Source: Chloroflexota bacterium (GTDB lineage Bacteria; Chloroflexota; Anaerolineae; Promineifilales; Promineifilaceae). From it: a stretch of 9,949 nt of DNA. The stretch is taken from positions 1 to 9,949 of the forward strand of contig JAHEEY010000138.1 of assembly GCA_024640485.1 (NCBI GenBank), written 5' to 3'. The first letter of the stretch is position 1, and each line of letters opens with the position of its first letter. Below are positions 5,763-9,949 of this stretch, one piece after another. The position numbers and the translations under genes are program-made. The notes below the pieces were generated by a model. The model did not search any database, had not been told where the DNA came from, and saw nothing but the letters and a program-made list of their open reading frames with translations.

Positions 5763-7982
5763 ATGAATGCTTTTGGATTAGCTCCCCTCATATTAGTTTT
5801 CCCGGTCATCGGCCTCCTGCTTAACGGCTTCTTTGGTCGCCGTTTTGTTGACGCCGATCGGAAGACAGGTGAAAAGTTGTCTGGCGGATTCGCCAGTGTG
5901 ATGGCTCTGAGTTCCTTCGCCATCGCCGTGTTGATGTTCTTTAGCTTGCGCAGCCATGAGTTTCATGCGGAAGTGATCAATCTATTCAATTGGATTGTGG
6001 TTCCTTCGGCTAAGCTCCAAATACCGTGGGCTATTCAAGTTGACACCTTGTCAGTGACGATGATGATGGTTGTGACCGGCGTCGGTTCACTTATTCACAT
6101 CTACGCCATTGGCTACATGCACGGTGATCCGAACTTCTCCAGATTCTTCACCTACTTGAACTTGTTCCTATTCTTCATGCTGATCCTGGTTACCGGCAAC
6201 AACTTCCTGATGTTGTTTGTTGGCTGGGAAGGTGTTGGCCTGTGCTCATACTTGCTGATCGGATTCTGGTTTGACCGGGTCGACAAGAACGGCCTTCCCA
6301 TGAATGCCAATGCCGGGCGCAAGGCATTTGTGGCCAACCGTGTCGGTGATCTGGCCATGATTTTAGCCATGATCCTGATGTTCTGGACCTTTGGCACTCT
6401 GGAGTTCAACACCGTCTTCCAATCAGCCGTGGAGCTGTTTGAAGAAGGGCACATGGTTCACTTCGGGCTCTTTAGTGCCACACTGCCGGCGGTTTTGACC
6501 GCTGTCACCGCCTTGTTCTTGATGGGCGCCGCCGGCAAGTCTGCCCAGATTCCACTCTATATCTGGCTGCCGGACGCCATGGCCGGCCCGACGCCGGTTT
6601 CCGCCTTGATTCATGCAGCCACCATGGTCACTTCAGGTATTTACCTGATCGTGCGCAGCAATGTCTTGTTTGAGATTGTCCGCGCCAGCGGTGAACTGCT
6701 TTTCGGCATTGTCTCTTCAGCCGATTTGGTGGCTTACACCGGCGCGGCGACCGCCTTGGTCGCCGGGTTGATCGCCTTTACCCAGTTTGATATTAAGAAA
6801 GTGCTGGCCTATTCTACCGTCAGCCAGCTGGGATTTATGATTGCCGCCGCCGGCATGGGCGCCTATGTGGCGGCCATGTTCCATCTCATCACCCACGCCT
6901 TCTTCAAAGGGCTGTTGTTCCTGGGGTCCGGCTCGGTCATTCACGGCATGGAACACGGGCATCATCATCTTGCCCACGGGGACGACCATCACGATGATGA
7001 CTTTGACCCCCAAGATATGCGCACCATGGGCGGCCTTCGTCACAAGATGAACTCTACCTTCATTGTCTACACAATCGGCGCTTTGGCGCTGTCCGGTATT
7101 TTCCCGCTGGCAGGTTTCTGGTCGAAGGATGAAATCCTGGCCCACGGCGGCGAGCACAACTTCGCTGTTTATCTGATGCTGACCATCGCCGCCTTCTGTA
7201 CCGCCTTCTATATGGGCCGGCAGCTGCAGATGGTCTTCTTCGGCAAGCCGCGCCATGCGGCGGCAGAACATGCTGAGGAAAGCTCCCCGCTGATGGTCAT
7301 CCCGTTGTGGATTTTGGCCGGGCTGTCCGTTGTTGGCGGTTTCTTGCTCAACTTGCCGTTCCTGACGGAATCATTGGCCGAAGCCAACCACAATCATCCT
7401 ACCGGCATTTTCCTGGCCCTGGAAGGTTGGCTCGAGCATTCGATTCAAGCGTTCCATTTGTCAGAAGAAGGGATTGTGCATCTTCCGCACACGCCCATCG
7501 TCTTCTCGCCAATGGTTGCTGGGCTCTCGACCGTCCTGGCGGTTGGCGCCTTGTTATTGGCCTTCAAACTGGTTTACCGGGACAGGCCGCAAACTGCCGA
7601 TGAGCGGGACCCGCTGGAGAAGATTCCTTTCGTCTGGAAGTTTTTCGCAGCCTTGCCGTTTGAGACCTTGTTCATGAAAGGGTTCATTCCCCTATTCAAC
7701 AAGGCATCCCATTGGCTGGGACATACCTTAGATGGAACTATCTGGCACGATTTTGTCCACGAGCGTGTGATTCGGGATAATTTCGTTGGTTTTGCCTCGT
7801 TTTCCGCGGATGTGCTGGATACGAATGGGGTAGATGGTCTGGTAAACGGCAGTGCCAAGGCAGTGAAGCGGCTGGCGAACCTGATTCGACGGTCGCAGAC
7901 AGGCTATGCCCGAAACTATGCCTTGAGCGTGTTTCTTGGCGCGGTGGCATTAGTGGTTTACTTTGTGTACATGGCTAATTAA
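5763..7982 (+). CDS. nuoL: NADH-quinone oxidoreductase subunit L (proton-pumping, distal antiporter-like)
   Basis: NuoL (739 aa from ATG 5763) is the distal antiporter-like proton channel and supplies the long lateral helix that clamps the membrane arm. Charged residues of the channel are in place: E156 (VGWEGVGLCSYLLIGFW), K259 (GAAGKSAQIPLYIWLPDAM), K345 (FDIKKVLAYSTVSQLGFM) and K455 (FWSKDEIL), equivalent to E. coli E144, K229, K342 and K399. The protein is about 125 residues longer than E. coli NuoL. Part of the excess is a His/Asp-rich loop at 394-415 and part is an extended C-terminal region before a final membrane helix (about 715-737). An upstream GTG at 5757 would add two residues; an in-frame TGA at 5736-5738 rules out anything longer than that region. 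No Shine-Dalgarno is seen next to either start, unlike all other genes here. It begins 58 bp after nuoK and ends with TAA. Confidence 0.97.
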   Translation: MNAFGLAPLILVFPVIGLLLNGFFGRRFVDADRKTGEKLSGGFASVMALSSFAIAVLMFFSLRSHEFHAEVINLFNWIVVPSAKLQIPWAIQVDTLSVTMMMVVTGVGSLIHIYAIGYMHGDPNFSRFFTYLNLFLFFMLILVTGNNFLMLFVGWEGVGLCSYLLIGFWFDRVDKNGLPMNANAGRKAFVANRVGDLAMILAMILMFWTFGTLEFNTVFQSAVELFEEGHMVHFGLFSATLPAVLTAVTALFLMGAAGKSAQIPLYIWLPDAMAGPTPVSALIHAATMVTSGIYLIVRSNVLFEIVRASGELLFGIVSSADLVAYTGAATALVAGLIAFTQFDIKKVLAYSTVSQLGFMIAAAGMGAYVAAMFHLITHAFFKGLLFLGSGSVIHGMEHGHHHLAHGDDHHDDDFDPQDMRTMGGLRHKMNSTFIVYTIGALALSGIFPLAGFWSKDEILAHGGEHNFAVYLMLTIAAFCTAFYMGRQLQMVFFGKPRHAAAEHAEESSPLMVIPLWILAGLSVVGGFLLNLPFLTESLAEANHNHPTGIFLALEGWLEHSIQAFHLSEEGIVHLPHTPIVFSPMVAGLSTVLAVGALLLAFKLVYRDRPQTADERDPLEKIPFVWKFFAALPFETLFMKGFIPLFNKASHWLGHTLDGTIWHDFVHERVIRDNFVGFASFSADVLDTNGVDGLVNGSAKAVKRLANLIRRSQTGYARNYALSVFLGAVALVVYFVYMAN

Positions 7983-8063
7983 AACTTGAGGCTGGAGATT
8001 AGTGACGTCGTATTGGGCGCCTGTCGCTAGTTCCGAAACTCTAATTTTTGGAGAAAATGGGGT

Positions 8064-9563
8064 ATGTTAACGATTCTCACATTCTTACCGCTGTTGGGTG
8101 TGGCGGCGATACTGCTTCTCAAGTTTTTTGAGAAGGAAACAGATGAACTCATTCGGCGTATTGCCCTTGGCACGTCGGCCATCGTCTTTGTGGTCTCTCT
8201 AGTCGTATTGATTGGATTTGACACCTCTGTCGGCGGTCTGCAAATGGTAGAGCATTTTGATTGGATCCCTTCCTGGGGGATCAGCTACTACCTGGGTGTC
8301 GATGGCCTGAGCATCTTGATGGTGCTGCTGACCAGCTTCATTTCGCTGCTGGCTGTAGCCGCTTCATGGACCGCTATCAAGACGCAGGTCAAGCAGTACT
8401 ACATCTTCATGCTGCTGATGCAGTTGGGCATGATGGGTGTCTTCCTGGCTCAGGATCTGTTCCTGTTCTACGTCTTCTGGGAGTTTACACTGATTCCCAT
8501 GTACTTCCTGATCGGCATTTGGGGCGGATCGAACCGGGTGTACGCATCTATCAAGTTCTTCCTCTACACCATGGCAGGCTCCCTGTTGATGCTGCTGGCG
8601 ATCCTCTACATGGGTATCACCAACAACACCTTTGCTGTCCCGGACTTAATCGCCGGGAGAGAGGCTTTTGCCGATGTGCAGAACATCCTATTCTTAGGAT
8701 TCGCCATCGCCTTCGCTATCAAGGTGCCCATCTTCCCCTTCCATTCCTGGCTGCCTGATGCCCACACCGAAGCGCCAACTGCCGGATCGATCATCCTGGC
8801 TGGTGTGCTGCTGAAGATGGGTACCTATGGCTTCATCCGCTTCAACCTGCCCCTGTTCCCGGGAGCTGCCGCCCACTACGCGCCGGCAATCGCGGTGCTT
8901 GCCATCATTGGAATTATCTACGGGGCTATCGTCTCTTTCCCGCAGAAAGATGTAAAGAAGCTGGTGGCCTACTCTAGTGTCAGCCACTTGGGCTTTGTGA
9001 TGCTGGGTATTTTCTCGCTGAATGAAGCCGGTATCCAGGGCGCGCTGCTGCAAGGTGTAAACCACGGTTTGAGCACCGGCGCCTTGTTCTTCTTGGTCGG
9101 TGTCTTGTACGAACAGCGCCACACCCGTATGTTCGCCGATTACGGTGGTGTCTGGAAAGCGATGCCCGTCTTCAGTGTCTTGGCCCTGATTGTCACCTTG
9201 TCCAGCATGGGTCTGCCCGGGCTGAACGGCTTTGTGGGTGAGTTCACCATCTTGTTGGGCTCCATGGGCGCCGAGTCCTTAGGTCCGAACCCCTGGATCT
9301 ACACCGCTTTCGCTACAACCGGTGTCATTCTGGCAGCCGTCTATCTGCTTTGGATGTTCCAGCGCGTCTTCATGGGCCCCCTGGACAATCCCGAGAACAA
9401 GAAACTGCGCGATCTGAACGGGCGTGAGCTGGCCATCATGCTGGCTTTCCTGCTCTTCATCTTCTGGATCGGCATTGCCCCCTCAGGCTACTTCAAGCTG
9501 ATGGACAGTTCCGTAGCCAGCCTGGTCTCAAATATCGGATCTTCTCTGGTCGTGATGCCCTAA
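8064..9563 (+). CDS. nuoM: NADH-quinone oxidoreductase subunit M (proton-pumping, antiporter-like)
   Basis: NuoM (499 aa) is the second antiporter-like proton channel of the membrane arm, between NuoL and NuoN. The channel residues are visible: E140 (FWEFTLIPMYFLIGIWGG), K220 (AIKVPIFPFHSWLPDAH), K251 (GVLLKMGTYGFIRF) and E393 (GLNGFVGEFTILLGS). These correspond to E. coli E144, K234, K265 and E407. The sequence HTEAPTAGS after WLPDA, as opposed to AMAGPTPVS in NuoL, marks it as NuoM and not NuoN or NuoL. Length is close to the family norm, with about 14 membrane helices. ATG 8064 has GGAGA at 8050-8054, nine bases upstream. It begins 81 bp after nuoL. The usual next gene, nuoN, does not follow; instead a terminator lies 39 bp after the TAA stop. 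Confidence 0.98.
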   Translation: MLTILTFLPLLGVAAILLLKFFEKETDELIRRIALGTSAIVFVVSLVVLIGFDTSVGGLQMVEHFDWIPSWGISYYLGVDGLSILMVLLTSFISLLAVAASWTAIKTQVKQYYIFMLLMQLGMMGVFLAQDLFLFYVFWEFTLIPMYFLIGIWGGSNRVYASIKFFLYTMAGSLLMLLAILYMGITNNTFAVPDLIAGREAFADVQNILFLGFAIAFAIKVPIFPFHSWLPDAHTEAPTAGSIILAGVLLKMGTYGFIRFNLPLFPGAAAHYAPAIAVLAIIGIIYGAIVSFPQKDVKKLVAYSSVSHLGFVMLGIFSLNEAGIQGALLQGVNHGLSTGALFFLVGVLYEQRHTRMFADYGGVWKAMPVFSVLALIVTLSSMGLPGLNGFVGEFTILLGSMGAESLGPNPWIYTAFATTGVILAAVYLLWMFQRVFMGPLDNPENKKLRDLNGRELAIMLAFLLFIFWIGIAPSGYFKLMDSSVASLVSNIGSSLVVMP

Positions 9564-9602
9564 TTCGTTGGTGCCGCGCTCAGACTGAGTATGTGATTTA
9601 CG

Positions 9603-9648
9603 ACGGCTCTTGTTGTAGGCTATTTTGCAACAAGAGCCGTTCCGTTTT
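9603..9648 (+). terminator. Intrinsic terminator of the nuo operon
   Basis: ACGGCTCTTGTTG (9603-9615) and its exact reverse complement (9628-9640) form a perfect 13-bp stem with a 12-base loop, followed by TCCGTTTT. The position just after nuoM fits the end of the operon. The T-run is interrupted by CCG and the stem's top half is AT-rich, so some read-through into the next gene is possible. Confidence 0.88.
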
Positions 9649-9653
9649 AGGAG
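9649..9653 (+). promoter_or_regulatory. Ribosome binding site for the GTG-started phosphoesterase
   Basis: AGGAG lies six bases before the GTG at 9660, directly after the terminator T-run. Its spacing decides the GTG start; no ATG is available in that frame before the first conserved motif. Confidence 0.75.
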
Positions 9654-9659
9654 AGTCGT

Positions 9660-9949
9660 GTGCCGGAAGAGATTCTATACTTCGTACACATTAGCGATAC
9701 CCACATCGGCCCGACAGCGGATTACGCCCGTTTTGGACATACTTCCCTGCCCTGCGCGCGGCAGTTGGTAAAAATCATCAACGAGCTGCCGGTGGTGCCG
9801 GACTTCGTCATCCATACCGGGGATGTGGTCACCGACCCCCATCCAGACGCCTACCGGCTGGCGGCGGAGACCTTCGCTCAGTTGAACGTGCCCATCTACT
9901 ATGTCACCGGCAATCATGATTCGGCTACAGCCATTCAGGAATACCTGCC
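9660..9949 (+). CDS. Calcineurin-like metallophosphoesterase, N-terminal part (3' end outside window)
   Basis: Ninety-six codons are visible from a GTG start, and the frame is still open at the right edge. The protein begins MPEEILYFVHISDTHIG and shows the di-metal phosphoesterase motifs in order: D13-x-H15 (SDTH), G54-D55 (HTGDVVTDP) and G84-N85-H86-D87 (VTGNHD). This order and spacing fit class III calcineurin-like phosphoesterases of the CpdA/Icc type. These use two metal ions to cleave phosphodiesters such as cAMP or phospholipid-derived glycerophosphodiesters; the substrate cannot be told from this fragment. There is no signal peptide, so it is probably cytoplasmic. It begins 96 bp after nuoM, just behind the operon's terminator, with a good AGGAG site. 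No clear promoter is visible, so it may rely on a weak promoter at 9564-9602 or on read-through. No functional link to complex I is known. Confidence 0.9.
   Translation, partial: MPEEILYFVHISDTHIGPTADYARFGHTSLPCARQLVKIINELPVVPDFVIHTGDVVTDPHPDAYRLAAETFAQLNVPIYYVTGNHDSATAIQEYL

Noticed and set aside
6717..7271. 184-residue minus-strand frame opposite nuoL
   Set aside because: Its Gln/Gly/His-rich composition comes from reading the reverse of conserved NuoL codons; there is no family motif.
8261..8758. 165-residue plus-strand frame inside nuoM in another frame
   Set aside because: It lies wholly within nuoM, whose channel residues are intact across the same region; no separate start signal or domain.
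9675..9917. 80-residue minus-strand frame at the right edge
   Set aside because: It is antisense to the metallophosphoesterase, whose DxH, GD and GNHD motifs are clear on the plus strand.

Overview
The window holds the distal two thirds of a bacterial operon for respiratory complex I (NADH:quinone oxidoreductase, NDH-1), all on the + strand and in the canonical order: the 3' end of nuoF, then nuoG, nuoH, nuoI, nuoJ, nuoK, nuoL and nuoM. A strong intrinsic terminator follows nuoM. After it a new gene on the same strand, a calcineurin-like metallophosphoesterase, starts at a GTG and runs off the right edge. There are no tRNA or rRNA genes, CRISPR arrays, transposases or phage genes. Minus-strand open frames are shadows of the nuo genes.

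Organism: GC content is moderate. The Nuo proteins look to me like those of Chloroflexota (Anaerolineae/Caldilineae type). NuoG has the long Thermus-type loop in its N-terminal [2Fe-2S] domain, NuoL is long (739 aa) with a His/Asp-rich loop, and the genes use good Shine-Dalgarno sites with some GTG starts. This assignment rests on general resemblance, not on a search, and is about 60% sure. All catalytic and cluster-binding residues I checked are intact, so the complex should be functional.

Layout: nuoF (1-471, 5' cut) and nuoG (590-3163) form the NADH-side electron-input module. NuoF carries the N3 cluster. NuoG carries N1b, N5, N4 and the optional N7 cluster. NuoI (4327-4836) carries N6a and N6b and hands electrons to the quinone site roofed by NuoH (3160-4263). 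NuoJ (4888-5403), NuoK (5396-5704), NuoL (5763-7982) and NuoM (8064-9563) make up most of the proton-pumping membrane arm. Coupling varies along the operon: nuoG/nuoH overlap by 4 bp and nuoJ/nuoK by 8 bp, but five other junctions have spacers of 51 to 118 bp, several with small repeats or hairpins.

The most notable points are these. (1) nuoN, normally right after nuoM, is absent, and the operon closes with a 13-bp-stem terminator. (2) The nuoK-nuoL spacer contains a hairpin and an ATTACGC heptamer tandem repeat running into the nuoL start, with no Shine-Dalgarno next to it. (3) The nuoH-nuoI spacer carries a perfect 12-bp duplication of the nuoI ribosome binding site. (4) NuoL has an eight-histidine acidic loop, NuoH has a basic insertion in its first loop, and NuoG has enlarged N7 spacing. 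None of this amounts to a new system; this is a core-metabolism operon with lineage-specific details.
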